Of a DNA stretch of 64,000 nucleotides, positions 25,096-34,297 are shown in pieces. Numbering within the stretch: the stretch's first letter is position 1; every line of letters begins with the position of its first letter. This DNA comes from Mesonia algae. Its GTDB lineage: Bacteria; Bacteroidota; Bacteroidia; Flavobacteriales; Flavobacteriaceae. The notes under the pieces are model-generated. The model did not search any database, had not been told where the DNA came from, and worked only from the letters and a program-made list of their open reading frames with translations. Position numbers and translations under genes: made by a program. The stretch spans positions 624,924 through 688,923 of the forward strand of contig NZ_QKYV01000001.1 of assembly GCF_003253545.1 (NCBI RefSeq), in the 5' to 3' direction.

Positions 25096-26899
25096 CTTGC
25101 TGACTAATTTTTTTCTCTAATTCTTCCTGAAATTCTTCCATTACAGGTTTTACAGTACTTTCGGGTAAATCGGATATACGAATATACATAAGTCCGTCTA
25201 CCGAATTATTAAAAAGCGGGTCTACATTAAAAGCAATTACCTTTGCGTTTTGTTTGATGTATTTTTTAAGCAAGACAGGCATTCTTAAACTATCTGGCTC
25301 TAGTTCGTCTATAATTTTATCAAACTTATTTAAATCGGCTTCAGTTTCATCAAAGACAAAATCTTTATCGGCATCTTTAAGCTTTACTTTATACTCCTTT
25401 TTTGGTCTCACGTATTGAGCTACATAGGGATCGTAGTAATGAGATTTCATAAATTCAATCATCATAGATTTAGAGAATTCAGAAAATTTATTACTTATAC
25501 TTACCCCTCCTATGAGGTATTTATGATCAGGAAAACGCAATGTGCAATGAACTATTCCTTTCCAAAGTAAAAAAAGCGGCATAGGTTTTTGCTGATATTC
25601 TTTTACAATAAAGGCCCGACCCATTTCTATAGATTCGCTCATAAGCTTGTGAAGCTCGGGTTCGAACCTAAATAATTGCTGCAAATAAAAGCCGTCAATA
25701 CCATATTTAGGGAAGATGTTTAATCCAAATCCCATTCGGTAAGCACCTACAATTTTATCGGCGTCAGAATCATACAGGAAAAGATGGTGATAAAAATCGT
25801 CAAACTCATCTAAATCTGTTGGATTGTTAGTTCCTTCTCCAATGGCTCTAAAAGTAATTTCGCGCAAGCGTCCAATTTCTTTTACAATATTTGGAATATC
25901 TTTTCTTTCAGCCAAAAAGACTTCGTAGTTTTTACTTACTAAAAGACGTTTTTCATTTTCTCTACAAAAGTCAATTTCTTGTTGCATCAAAAACTCTGAT
26001 GTTTCTTTTACAATAGCTTTTGGAGGTCTGCTAGGAAATTTTATTTGCTTAGGAATATTCTTAAGTAAACTTTTCTTACCATCAAAACCACTAGAAAGCA
26101 TATAGGTTTTTTTTCTTAAGAAAAGTGTATAATCTTCTAAGGTTTTATGCTGATTTTGGTCTTCAACCGAAATAGGGTTTCCAATTCTTACCTTTATTTT
26201 TCGATGCTTTTGCGTAAGCATTTCCCCGGGTAACTTTGCCGTCCTAAATGAGTCATTCAATTTTGCTAGACGGTAAAAAGAACTACTGTTTTTAGCATGA
26301 AAATAGATAGGAACTACGGGAACCTGAGATTTTTGTATCAATTTCATCGCTTCTTGCAGCCATGGTCTGTCTACAATAGTTTTATCTTCTTTATGTGTTG
26401 AAACTTCTCCAGCAGGAAAAATTCCTAAAGGGTGTCCTTTGCGTAAATGTTGAATAGATTCTTTTATCCCCACCATGCTCGATTTTACTTCCTTTCGATT
26501 TTCAAAAGGATTAACAGGCATGATAAAAGGTTTCAAAGGCTCTAGTCTATGCAATAAAAAGTTGGCAATGATTTTAAAATCATCACGCTGCTTAATAAGT
26601 GTTTGCATGAGGATGATCCCATCAATTCCGCCAAGGGGATGGTTAGAAATAGTTATAAAAGGACCTGTTTTTGGGATTCTTTTCAAATCCTTTTCGGGGA
26701 TTTCATAATCTATCTCTAAATGCTCTAAACAGGATGCTAGAAATTCTGGACCGGAAAGATGTTTACGGTCATCATAAATTTCATTGAGTGCATTTATTTT
26801 GGTAACACTCATTAGTGTAGCACTTAGAGCGGTACCTAAAAAGCCAAACTTGTTTAAGTTAAGTCCTTTAGCGACTTCTTTGGCGGTTACAATTCCCAT
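25088..26899 (-). CDS. Bifunctional acyltransferase, OlsF-like (ornithine lipid synthesis)
   Basis: A 603-residue fusion. The N-terminal half is a PlsC-type O-acyltransferase with SNHPLGGIDGIIL (H87, D93, an NHPxGGxD variant of the HX4D motif) and a FPAGEVSTHK loop. The C-terminal half (about 325-500) is a GNAT-like N-acyltransferase of the OlsB/hemolysin type, with FLAERKDIPNIVKEIGRLREITFRAIGEG and IVGAYRMGFG. This order matches OlsF of Flavobacterium johnsoniae, which makes ornithine lipids by itself. By analogy this enzyme would N-acylate ornithine (or another amino acid) with a 3-hydroxy acyl chain and then O-acylate it, at the inner membrane. It is coupled to the downstream regulatory-domain gene. 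Confidence 0.8.
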   Translation of the reverse strand: MGIVTAKEVAKGLNLNKFGFLGTALSATLMSVTKINALNEIYDDRKHLSGPEFLASCLEHLEIDYEIPEKDLKRIPKTGPFITISNHPLGGIDGIILMQTLIKQRDDFKIIANFLLHRLEPLKPFIMPVNPFENRKEVKSSMVGIKESIQHLRKGHPLGIFPAGEVSTHKEDKTIVDRPWLQEAMKLIQKSQVPVVPIYFHAKNSSSFYRLAKLNDSFRTAKLPGEMLTQKHRKIKVRIGNPISVEDQNQHKTLEDYTLFLRKKTYMLSSGFDGKKSLLKNIPKQIKFPSRPPKAIVKETSEFLMQQEIDFCRENEKRLLVSKNYEVFLAERKDIPNIVKEIGRLREITFRAIGEGTNNPTDLDEFDDFYHHLFLYDSDADKIVGAYRMGFGLNIFPKYGIDGFYLQQLFRFEPELHKLMSESIEMGRAFIVKEYQQKPMPLFLLWKGIVHCTLRFPDHKYLIGGVSISNKFSEFSKSMMIEFMKSHYYDPYVAQYVRPKKEYKVKLKDADKDFVFDETEADLNKFDKIIDELEPDSLRMPVLLKKYIKQNAKVIAFNVDPLFNNSVDGLMYIRISDLPESTVKPVMEEFQEELEKKISQQDV

Positions 26900-26951
26900 T
26901 TATAGATTAGTTTATCTACAAAGATAGTAAAATAAGGCTTTTACGAATTTT

Positions 26952-28196
26952 TTATTCTCTGGTAACTAATTGAACCGTTTCTCGAGTAAGCTGCTTTAAT
27001 AAAACTTCTTTATCTTTTTCTATCTGATTTATAGCACTTTCGGTAAAATGTCTAATGGTATATAAGGATACATTTTTGTTAAAAGAAACTCTAAATTTAC
27101 CTCTTAAATGATTGATAAGTTGGTCTACTTGGTTAAATCGATTATCTACGCAAACTGAAAAACTAATCGCAGAATTTTGAATAAGGTCTACCTTAACTTG
27201 GTATTTATGCAATAGAGCAAAAACTTCGCTAATATTTTCTTCTACAAAAAAAGAAAAGTCTAACGCTGAGAGGGAAAGTAAAACCAAGTTTTTCTTGACA
27301 ATAAAACAAGGAATATGTGGATTTATCTTTTGACCATTAGAAACGATAGTTCCTGCGTTTTCTGGATGGAAGAACGATTTTACAAATAAAGGAATTTCTC
27401 TTTTTTGAAGCGGTTGTAATGTTTTAGGGTGAATAATAGAAGCTCCGTAAAAAGCAAGTTCAATAGCTTCAGAATAAGAAACTTCATTTAAAAGAGTTGT
27501 GTTTTCAAAAACTCTGGGGTCACCGTTAAAAACGCCGTCTACATCTTTCCAAATTGTAACGTCTTCTACTTTTAAACAGTAAGCAAAAATTGCAGCACTG
27601 TAGTCACTACCCTCACGCCCTAATGTGGTGGTAAAATTATTAGCGTCTGAAGCTATAAAACCTTGTGTAATGTAGAGTTTGCTTTTTTCGACGGCTTTAT
27701 TGATGTTTTCACAAGTAGAATCCCAATTAACTTTAGCGTCGCGATAAGTATGATCGGTTTTCACTAAATTTCTCGCATCTAACCAAGTGTTTTGAACCTC
27801 ATTTTTTTCTAGATAAGCACTAATAATTGTGGTGCTTATTAATTCTCCAAAAGAAATAACTTGGTCGTACACATAGTCATAATTTGGAGATTTGTTTCGC
27901 TGTAAAAATGATTCAAGTTCATGAAAAAGAAGATTTACTTTTGCATAAACTGGATGAGATGTGTTCTCAAACAACGGGTTTAAAATAGCTGTATGATAAG
28001 TTTTTAGATATTCGGTATCTATTTTATTCTCACTAAAATAAATTTCAATAACTTTTTCTAAGGCATTCGTAGTTTTACCCATTGCAGAGATAATAACTAC
28101 TTTATTAGATATTCCTGTTTTTTGTAATACTGAAGCGAGATTTCTTACTCCATCGGCATCTTTCACAGAGGCACCTCCAAATTTGAAAATCTTCAT
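26952..28196 (-). CDS. Aspartate kinase
   Basis: A 414-residue monofunctional aspartate kinase. The amino-acid-kinase domain opens with MKIFKFGGASVKDADGVRNL (KFGG(T/A)SV) and includes LGREGSDYSAAIFAYCL and VTIWKDVDGVFNGDPRVF. The C-terminal about 120 residues form ACT-like folds (LVLLSLSALDFSFFVEENISEVF) that would bind a feedback amino acid. The reaction is ATP-dependent phosphorylation of aspartate, the first step to lysine, threonine and methionine. Its start overlaps the upstream GNAT stop by 4 bp. Which end product regulates it cannot be told. Confidence 0.92.
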   Translation of the reverse strand: MKIFKFGGASVKDADGVRNLASVLQKTGISNKVVIISAMGKTTNALEKVIEIYFSENKIDTEYLKTYHTAILNPLFENTSHPVYAKVNLLFHELESFLQRNKSPNYDYVYDQVISFGELISTTIISAYLEKNEVQNTWLDARNLVKTDHTYRDAKVNWDSTCENINKAVEKSKLYITQGFIASDANNFTTTLGREGSDYSAAIFAYCLKVEDVTIWKDVDGVFNGDPRVFENTTLLNEVSYSEAIELAFYGASIIHPKTLQPLQKREIPLFVKSFFHPENAGTIVSNGQKINPHIPCFIVKKNLVLLSLSALDFSFFVEENISEVFALLHKYQVKVDLIQNSAISFSVCVDNRFNQVDQLINHLRGKFRVSFNKNVSLYTIRHFTESAINQIEKDKEVLLKQLTRETVQLVTRE

Positions 28197-28669
28197 GAAT
28201 TTAAAAAGTTTTTTATAGAGGTTTCGTCAAATTGTACTGTATTCCAATCGGTCATTACGTTTGCGCCTGTATTTTTATAAAATTCGATAGCATTTTTATT
28301 CCAATCAATCACTACCCATTCTACTCGTTTTACGTTCTGCTCTAAAGCATAGGTCATTACTTTTTTATACAGTGCAATACCTAATCCTTTTCCGCGAAAG
28401 CGATCTCTTACCATTAAATCTTCTAAATGTACTGTTTTTCCTTTCCAGGTAGAATATCTAAAGTAAATTAAAGCCATACCTTGTATTTTATCATCAACTT
28501 CGGCTACAAAACATTTAAAAAGTGGTTGTTTGCCAAACCCATCCTTTTTTAATTGTTCTGCATCTATGATGACAGCGTTAGGTTCTTTTTCAAAATGCGC
28601 TAGTTCTTTAATAAGTTCTAGCACTTGTGGCATATCTTCTGGTTGAGATTCTCTTACATTTATATTCAT
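28193..28669 (-). CDS. GNAT family N-acetyltransferase
   Basis: A 158-residue GNAT protein: MNINVRESQPEDMPQVLELIKELAHFE, then LEDLMVRDRFRGKGLGIALYKKVM (the acetyl-CoA pyrophosphate loop RxxGxG) and NKNAIEFYKNTGANV. It resembles diamine (spermidine/thialysine) acetyltransferases. The substrate is unproven. It overlaps aspartate kinase by 4 bp and is the first gene of that unit. Confidence 0.87.
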   Translation of the reverse strand: MNINVRESQPEDMPQVLELIKELAHFEKEPNAVIIDAEQLKKDGFGKQPLFKCFVAEVDDKIQGMALIYFRYSTWKGKTVHLEDLMVRDRFRGKGLGIALYKKVMTYALEQNVKRVEWVVIDWNKNAIEFYKNTGANVMTDWNTVQFDETSIKNFLNS

Positions 28670-28686
28670 AGATTAAGGCTTTATCA

Positions 28687-28694
28687 CAAAAATA
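28687..28694 (-). promoter_or_regulatory. Possible -7 box of the GNAT/aspartate kinase unit
   Basis: The minus strand reads TATTTTTG. It lies within a 5-bp inverted repeat (ATCAC 28683-28687 / GTGAT 28695-28699) about 18 bp from the GNAT start, opposite the fbp promoter box. Confidence 0.4.
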
Positions 28695-28716
28695 GTGATT
28701 AGAAAGTCTTTTTTTC

Positions 28717-28724
28717 TATTTTTG
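28717..28724 (+). promoter_or_regulatory. Probable -7 box of fbp
   Basis: TATTTTTG, 20 nt upstream of the fbp ATG. A clear -33 TTG was not seen. Confidence 0.45.
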
Positions 28725-28744
28725 TGGGATAAACCAATCATATA

Positions 28745-29749
28745 ATGGCAAAAAAGAACCAAACTTTAGGAGAATTTATTATTGAGAATCAAGAAGCCTT
28801 TCAATATTCTTCGGGAGAATTATCAAGATTAATCAATTCTATTCGTTTGGCAGCCAAAGTGGTCAACCACGAGGTAAACAAAGCTGGTTTAGTAGATATT
28901 TTAGGCGCTGCAGGAGAGACAAATATACAAGGCGAAGATCAGCAAAAGTTAGATGTTTATGCTAACGAAAAATTTATACAAACGCTTACCAATAGAGAAA
29001 TTGTTTGCGGAATAGCTTCTGAAGAAAATGATGATTTTATTACCATTTGTGGACAAAAGGAAGATCATAACAATAAGTATGTAGTGTTAATGGATCCGCT
29101 TGACGGAAGTTCTAACATAGATGTGAATGTATCTGTAGGAACTATCTTTTCAGTTTATCGAAGAGTAACTCCGTTAGGAACTCCAGTAACTATTGACGAT
29201 TTCTTACAACCAGGAAGTGAACAAGTAGCTGCAGGATATATAGTATATGGTACTTCTACCATGCTAGTTTATACTACAGGTCACGGGGTAAATGGATTTA
29301 CTTTAAACCCTGCGATTGGGACTTATTATTTATCACACCCAGATATGAAATTTCCAGAAGACGGAAATATCTATTCAATAAATGAAGGGAATTATGCTCA
29401 TTTCCCACAGGGAGTAAAAGATTATATAAAATACTGCCAAACCGAGGAAGACAATCGTCCTTATACTTCGCGATATATAGGAAGTTTGGTGTCAGACATT
29501 CATAGAAATATGATAAAAGGAGGAATTTATATTTACCCTAAAAGCTCAAAATCTTCTAATGGAAAATTGAGGTTATTGTATGAATGTAATCCTATGGCTT
29601 TTATTGTAGAGCAAGCTGGTGGTAAAGCTAGTGACGGTCACCAAAGAATTATGGATTTAAAACCTACAGAGCTTCATCAAAGAGTTCCTTTTTTCTGCGG
29701 AAGTAAAAATATGGTAGAAAAAGCAGAAGAATTTATGAAGAAAAAATAA
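28745..29749 (+). CDS. fbp: Fructose-1,6-bisphosphatase, class 1
   Basis: A 334-residue class 1 FBPase of typical length. It hydrolyses fructose 1,6-bisphosphate to fructose 6-phosphate, the committed step of gluconeogenesis, using Mg2+. Visible motifs: [10 protein letters not shown], the metal-site [34 protein letters not shown], and the signature [24 protein letters not shown]. Cytoplasmic. It is divergent from the GNAT/aspartate kinase unit and is followed by two hairpins. Confidence 0.97.
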   Translation: MAKKNQTLGEFIIENQEAFQYSSGELSRLINSIRLAAKVVNHEVNKAGLVDILGAAGETNIQGEDQQKLDVYANEKFIQTLTNREIVCGIASEENDDFITICGQKEDHNNKYVVLMDPLDGSSNIDVNVSVGTIFSVYRRVTPLGTPVTIDDFLQPGSEQVAAGYIVYGTSTMLVYTTGHGVNGFTLNPAIGTYYLSHPDMKFPEDGNIYSINEGNYAHFPQGVKDYIKYCQTEEDNRPYTSRYIGSLVSDIHRNMIKGGIYIYPKSSKSSNGKLRLLYECNPMAFIVEQAGGKASDGHQRIMDLKPTELHQRVPFFCGSKNMVEKAEEFMKKK

Positions 29750-29775
29750 AACGGGAAGCTCCCGTTTTATTTTTT
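29741..29775 (+). terminator. Rho-independent terminator of fbp
   Basis: Stem with ACGGGA and TCCCGT core, extended by A/T pairs (29741-29756 with 29760-29775), 3-nt loop. The fbp stop codon lies inside the left arm. Confidence 0.8.
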
Positions 29776-29783
29776 ATAATATT

Positions 29784-29822
29784 AAAAAGGTCTTTTCATA
29801 GTAATTTGAAAAGGCTTTTTTT
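29784..29822. terminator. Second hairpin, probable terminator of the TerB-like gene
   Basis: AAAAAG and CTTTTCA on the left pair with TGAAAAG and CTTTTT on the right with a small bulge. U-runs are available on both strands, between the convergent fbp and TerB-like genes. Confidence 0.55.
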
Positions 29823-30243
29823 ATTTTCTATTCAATAAGTAGATGTAATCATCAAAAGATAAACTACCTAAAATTTGATTTGATCTTTTTATGATTTTAT
29901 CAGAATCTTCTGTAGAGAATCCTAAACCAATAGCAAATCTCTTCAATAAGAAAGCTTCTTGCTCATCTATTTCGTGATCTGCATAAATAACCGTAAGTAA
30001 ATCAAATAAACGCTCTAATCTCTTCTCGGTAGTATTAGGAGGGTTTATTGGGAATCCTGAAGGATTCTTAATTATTTTAGCGTAATCTTCTTCGTTAATA
30101 TCTAACTTTCTGGCAAGGCGCTTTAATACCTTTTCCTCTTCTGGATTAATCTCACCATCTACTGATGCTAACGTTACAATAGAAGCAAAGTGACCAAGAT
30201 TACGAGAATGTTCTCCTGTACCAAACAAATCTGAAAATGACAT
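29821..30243 (-). CDS. TerB family protein
   Basis: A 140-residue all-helical protein of the TerB fold (COG3793/DUF533-like). It has paired acidic repeats DGEINPEEEKVLKRLARKLDINEEDY and DHEIDEQEAFLLKRFAIGLGFSTED, which place conserved Asp and Glu residues as metal-binding candidates. TerB proteins were named from tellurite resistance, but no other ter genes are nearby, so the role is unknown. No signal peptide. Monocistronic. Confidence 0.8.
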   Translation of the reverse strand: MSFSDLFGTGEHSRNLGHFASIVTLASVDGEINPEEEKVLKRLARKLDINEEDYAKIIKNPSGFPINPPNTTEKRLERLFDLLTVIYADHEIDEQEAFLLKRFAIGLGFSTEDSDKIIKRSNQILGSLSFDDYIYLLNRK

Positions 30244-30442
30244 AATTTCTTAGTTTTTTATAAGGCAAATATAACCAAATCGCTGTACATAAGCCTTTAA
30301 AATTTCTCTATAATATTTAGCTTACGCTGAAATAAATTACAAATATTTTTCTTGTGTATAAATACCACTAGTTTTTTTTAATTCAGTTACTTCTGTTTAG
30401 CAAAAATCCTTAATTTCGCAAATCATTTTGAAAGCGCATACC

Positions 30443-33400
30443 ATGAGTACAAAATTTACTGAATATAAAGAACTTAACCTTCCCGTAATCGCTAAGGAAA
30501 TCTTAGATTTTTGGAAAGAGGAAAACATATTTGATAAAAGTGTAAGTACAAGAGAAGGAAAAGAACCTTTCGTATTTTTTGAAGGACCGCCATCGGCTAA
30601 TGGTCTTCCAGGAATTCACCATGTGATGGCGCGAAGTATAAAAGACATTTTTTGCCGTTATAAAACCCAAAAAGGTTTCTTAGTAAAGCGTAAAGCAGGA
30701 TGGGATACACACGGTTTACCTGTTGAGTTAGGTGTAGAAAAAGAATTAGGCATTACCAAAGAAGATATAGGTACTAAAATTAGTGTAGAAGCCTACAATG
30801 ATGCGTGTAAAAATGCGGTGATGCGTTATACCGATGTTTGGAAAAACCTTACCGAACAAATGGGCTATTGGGTAAATATGGATGATCCTTATGTTACCTA
30901 TAAGTCTAAGTATATGGAAACCGTTTGGTGGTTACTTTCAGAGATTTATAAAAAAGACCTTATTTATAAGGGTTATACGATACAACCATATTCTCCAAAG
31001 GCTGGGACAGGTTTAAGTTCACATGAGTTAAACCAACCAGGAACCTACCAAGATGTAACCGATACTACCGTAACGGCACAATTTAAAGCAGTTTCTAGTA
31101 CGTTACCAGATAATTTAGCAGAATATGGTACTATACATTTTATTGCTTGGACGACCACCCCGTGGACTTTACCCAGTAATACAGCATTAACCGTAGGTCC
31201 AAAAATTGAATATGCACTAGTAAAAACATATAATCAATATACGTTTGAGCCTGTACAAATTGTTGTGGCTAAAAATTTAGTCAGTAAACAGTTTGATAAA
31301 AAATTCGTAGAGACTGAAAACGAAGAGGTGATTGAAGCCTATAAACAGGGAGATAAAAAAATCCCTTATATGGTAATCGATACCTTTATGGGGAAAGATT
31401 TGGTAGGTATAAAATATGAGCAATTATTGCCTTACGTTTTACCTTTTGAAAATCCAGAAAATGCGTTTAGAATTATTTCGGGAGATTTTGTAACTACAGA
31501 AGATGGAACAGGGATCGTTCATACCGCGCCAACTTTTGGAGCAGATGATGCGTTGGTTGCTAAACAAGCTACACCGCAAATTCCTCCAATGTTAGTTAAA
31601 GACGAGAACGATAATTTAGTTCCGTTGGTAGATTTACAAGGTAGATTCAGACTAGAAATGGGTGAATTTGCTGGCAAATACGTAAAGAACGAATATTATG
31701 ATGAAGAAGATGCTCCAGAGAAATCTGTAGACGTAGAAATTGCTATTAAATTAAAAGAAGAAAATAAAGCTTTTAAAGTAGAAAAATACGTACACAGTTA
31801 TCCAAATTGCTGGCGTACAGATAAACCTATATTATATTATCCATTAGATTCTTGGTTTATTAAAGTGACCGAAGTAAAAGATCGTATGCACGAACTTAAC
31901 AAAGGCATTAATTGGAAACCTAAATCTACAGGAGAAGGCCGTTTTGGTAATTGGTTGGCAAACGCTAATGACTGGAACCTTTCTCGTTCACGATATTGGG
32001 GAATCCCACTACCTATTTGGCGTACCGAAGATGGTAGAGAAGAAATTCTTATTGGTTCTATCGCAGAATTAAAGCAGGAAATGCAAAAATCTGTAGAAGC
32101 TGGCTTTATGAAAAATGACGCTTTCGCGGAATTTGAAGTCGGTAATATGACAGATGAGAACTACGAAAAAGTAGATTTACATAAAAATGTTGTAGATCAA
32201 ATCACGCTAGTTTCTCCTTCCGGGAAACCGATGAAAAGAGAGGCAGATTTGATAGACGTTTGGTTTGATTCTGGTTCTATGCCTTACGCACAATGGCATT
32301 ATCCATTTGAGAATAAAGAACAAGTAGAAAACGGAGATAAAAAAGCAGATTTTATTGCAGAAGGAGTAGATCAAACGCGTGGATGGTTCTATACGTTGCA
32401 TGCCATTGCAACCATGATCTTCGATGATGTAGCCTATAAAAATGTGGTTTCAAACGGATTGGTACTCGATAAACACGGACAAAAAATGTCTAAACGTTTA
32501 GGAAACGCTGCAGATCCTTTCGATACTTTGGCAGCTTTTGGTCCAGATGCTACCCGTTGGTATATGATTTCTAACGCTAATCCTTGGGATAATTTAAAAT
32601 TTGATATTGAAGGAATTGCAGAAGTAAGAAGAAAATTCTTTGGGACTTTATACAACACCTATTCGTTCTTTACTTTATATGCAAATATTGATCAATTCAC
32701 GTACAAAGAAGATGACGTTGCTTTAGAAAACAGACCAGAAATTGATCGTTGGATATTGTCTGAACTACATACCCTTATCGGAAAAGTAGACAAGTTTTAT
32801 GAAGAATATGAGCCTACGAGAGCAGCTAGAGCTATCTCTGAGTTTGTACAAGAAAATCTAAGCAACTGGTTTGTGCGTTTAAGCAGAAGAAGATTTTGGA
32901 AAGGAGATTATGAACAAGATAAAATATCTGCTTATCAAACCTTATATACGTGTTTAGAAACCGTAGCAAAATTAAGTGCGCCAATCGCTCCATTTTATAT
33001 GGATAGGCTTTACAAAGACTTAACAAATACTACGCAAAAAGAAAATTTTGAAAGTGTACATTTGGCTGCTTTTCCACAGCAAGATAAAACGTTTATAGAT
33101 GAAGCGTTAGAAAGAAAAATGGAAAAGGCTCAAATCATTTCTTCTTTAGTATTATCACTACGTAAAAAAGAAATGATTAAAGTGCGTCAACCTTTACAAC
33201 GTATTATGATTCCTGTGTTAGATGATCAAGTACGTGAGGAAATTATGGCGGTTAAAGATCTTATTATGTCAGAGGTGAATGTAAAAGAAATCGAACTAAT
33301 CGATGACACTTCGGGGATTTTGGTTAAGAATATTAAGCCTAATTTTAAAACTCTAGGTCCGCGTTTTGGTAAAGACATGAAACTCGTTGTGGCAGCGATA

Positions 33401-33844
33401 AATAAGCTCGAGGCAAACGATATTTCTACTATAGAAATGAAGGGTGAAATTTCTTTAGAAATTAACGGAAAAATGACTACTTTGCAGCTCATCGATGTAG
33501 AAATTTCTTCTGAAGATATCGAAGGTTGGTTAGTCGCAAGTAACGCAGGTATCACTGTTGCTTTAGATGCTACGATTAATGAAAGTCTTAGAAAAGAGGG
33601 AGTTGCGCGCGAAATGGTCAATAGAATTCAAAACTTAAGAAAAGACTCTGGTTTTGAAGTGACCGATAAGATAACGGTGACGATTAAAAAAGACGGCGTG
33701 GTCGAGCAGGCAGTCTTAGATAACGAAGAGTATATTAAAAACGAAACACTTACTGCTCAGCTCGAACTAGCAGAAAGTATGGACGAAGGTATAGAAGTTG
33801 TATTTGATGATGTGAATACCTTTTTGTCTATTAAAAAACAATAA
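30443..33844 (+). CDS. ileS: Isoleucyl-tRNA synthetase
   Basis: An 1133-residue class Ia synthetase with the longer bacterial/eukaryote-like (type 2) architecture. The HIGH-equivalent is GLPGIHH in EGPPSANGLPGIHHVMARS, the CP1 editing domain contains AWTTTPWTLPSNTAL, and KMSKRLGN is the KMSKS motif. The C-terminal anticodon-binding and accessory domains follow. A TTG at 30428 in frame would add 5 residues, but the ATG at 30443 is the better start (MSTKFTEYKELNLPVIAKEILDFW). It charges tRNA-Ile and hydrolyses misactivated valine. It is followed 6 nt later by a DksA-like gene. Confidence 0.97.
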   Translation: MSTKFTEYKELNLPVIAKEILDFWKEENIFDKSVSTREGKEPFVFFEGPPSANGLPGIHHVMARSIKDIFCRYKTQKGFLVKRKAGWDTHGLPVELGVEKELGITKEDIGTKISVEAYNDACKNAVMRYTDVWKNLTEQMGYWVNMDDPYVTYKSKYMETVWWLLSEIYKKDLIYKGYTIQPYSPKAGTGLSSHELNQPGTYQDVTDTTVTAQFKAVSSTLPDNLAEYGTIHFIAWTTTPWTLPSNTALTVGPKIEYALVKTYNQYTFEPVQIVVAKNLVSKQFDKKFVETENEEVIEAYKQGDKKIPYMVIDTFMGKDLVGIKYEQLLPYVLPFENPENAFRIISGDFVTTEDGTGIVHTAPTFGADDALVAKQATPQIPPMLVKDENDNLVPLVDLQGRFRLEMGEFAGKYVKNEYYDEEDAPEKSVDVEIAIKLKEENKAFKVEKYVHSYPNCWRTDKPILYYPLDSWFIKVTEVKDRMHELNKGINWKPKSTGEGRFGNWLANANDWNLSRSRYWGIPLPIWRTEDGREEILIGSIAELKQEMQKSVEAGFMKNDAFAEFEVGNMTDENYEKVDLHKNVVDQITLVSPSGKPMKREADLIDVWFDSGSMPYAQWHYPFENKEQVENGDKKADFIAEGVDQTRGWFYTLHAIATMIFDDVAYKNVVSNGLVLDKHGQKMSKRLGNAADPFDTLAAFGPDATRWYMISNANPWDNLKFDIEGIAEVRRKFFGTLYNTYSFFTLYANIDQFTYKEDDVALENRPEIDRWILSELHTLIGKVDKFYEEYEPTRAARAISEFVQENLSNWFVRLSRRRFWKGDYEQDKISAYQTLYTCLETVAKLSAPIAPFYMDRLYKDLTNTTQKENFESVHLAAFPQQDKTFIDEALERKMEKAQIISSLVLSLRKKEMIKVRQPLQRIMIPVLDDQVREEIMAVKDLIMSEVNVKEIELIDDTSGILVKNIKPNFKTLGPRFGKDMKLVVAAINKLEANDISTIEMKGEISLEINGKMTTLQLIDVEISSEDIEGWLVASNAGITVALDATINESLRKEGVAREMVNRIQNLRKDSGFEVTDKITVTIKKDGVVEQAVLDNEEYIKNETLTAQLELAESMDEGIEVVFDDVNTFLSIKKQ

Positions 33845-33850
33845 TTAACT

Positions 33851-34234
33851 ATGAACACAGAAACTACAGAAAGATACAGCGATGCAGATTTAGAAGAATT
33901 TAGAACAATTATTCTAGAGAAAATGGCTAGTGCTAACAAACAACTAGAGATGTATAAAAGTGCCTATATGAACGATAGTTCTAATGGTACAGATGATACT
34001 TCTCCAACCTTTAAAGCATTTGATGAAGGTAGCGAAACCATGAGTAAAGAAGCGAACTCACAGTTAGCAATTCGTCAAGAGAAATTTATAAGAGACCTAA
34101 AAAATGCGATTATTCGTATAGAAAATAAGTCTTACGGAATTTGCCGTGTAACAGGAAAACTAATTAAGAAAGAAAGATTAATGTTGGTTCCTCATGCAAC
34201 TTTAAGTATTGAAGCGAAGAACCTTCAAAAATAA
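33851..34234 (+). CDS. TraR/DksA family protein with degenerate zinc finger
   Basis: A 127-residue protein with the DksA layout: an N-terminal helical coiled-coil (about residues 10-80, DLEEFRTIILEKMASANKQLEMYKSAY) and a short C-terminal domain, YGICRVTGKLIKKERLMLVPHATLSIEAKN. Classical DksA has four zinc cysteines (CxxC..CxxC). Only one cysteine remains here, so zinc is probably not bound. The family acts at the RNA polymerase secondary channel, often with ppGpp; whether this one does is inference. It starts 6 nt after ileS and ends in a hairpin. Confidence 0.85.
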   Translation: MNTETTERYSDADLEEFRTIILEKMASANKQLEMYKSAYMNDSSNGTDDTSPTFKAFDEGSETMSKEANSQLAIRQEKFIRDLKNAIIRIENKSYGICRVTGKLIKKERLMLVPHATLSIEAKNLQK

Positions 34235-34257
34235 ACATATTATTTTATAATCAATTT

Positions 34258-34284
34258 AAACGCTCCTTTTAGGAGCGTTTTTTG
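34258..34284 (+). terminator. Rho-independent terminator after the DksA-like gene
   Basis: Stem AAACGCTCCT / AGGAGCGTTT, 3-nt loop, followed by a T-run. Confidence 0.85.
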
Positions 34285-34297
34285 ATATATTAAGTTG

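Noticed and set aside
25658..25668. GGGTTCGAACC, like a tRNA T-arm
   Set aside because: Lies within the acyltransferase coding sequence, with no acceptor or anticodon stem around it.
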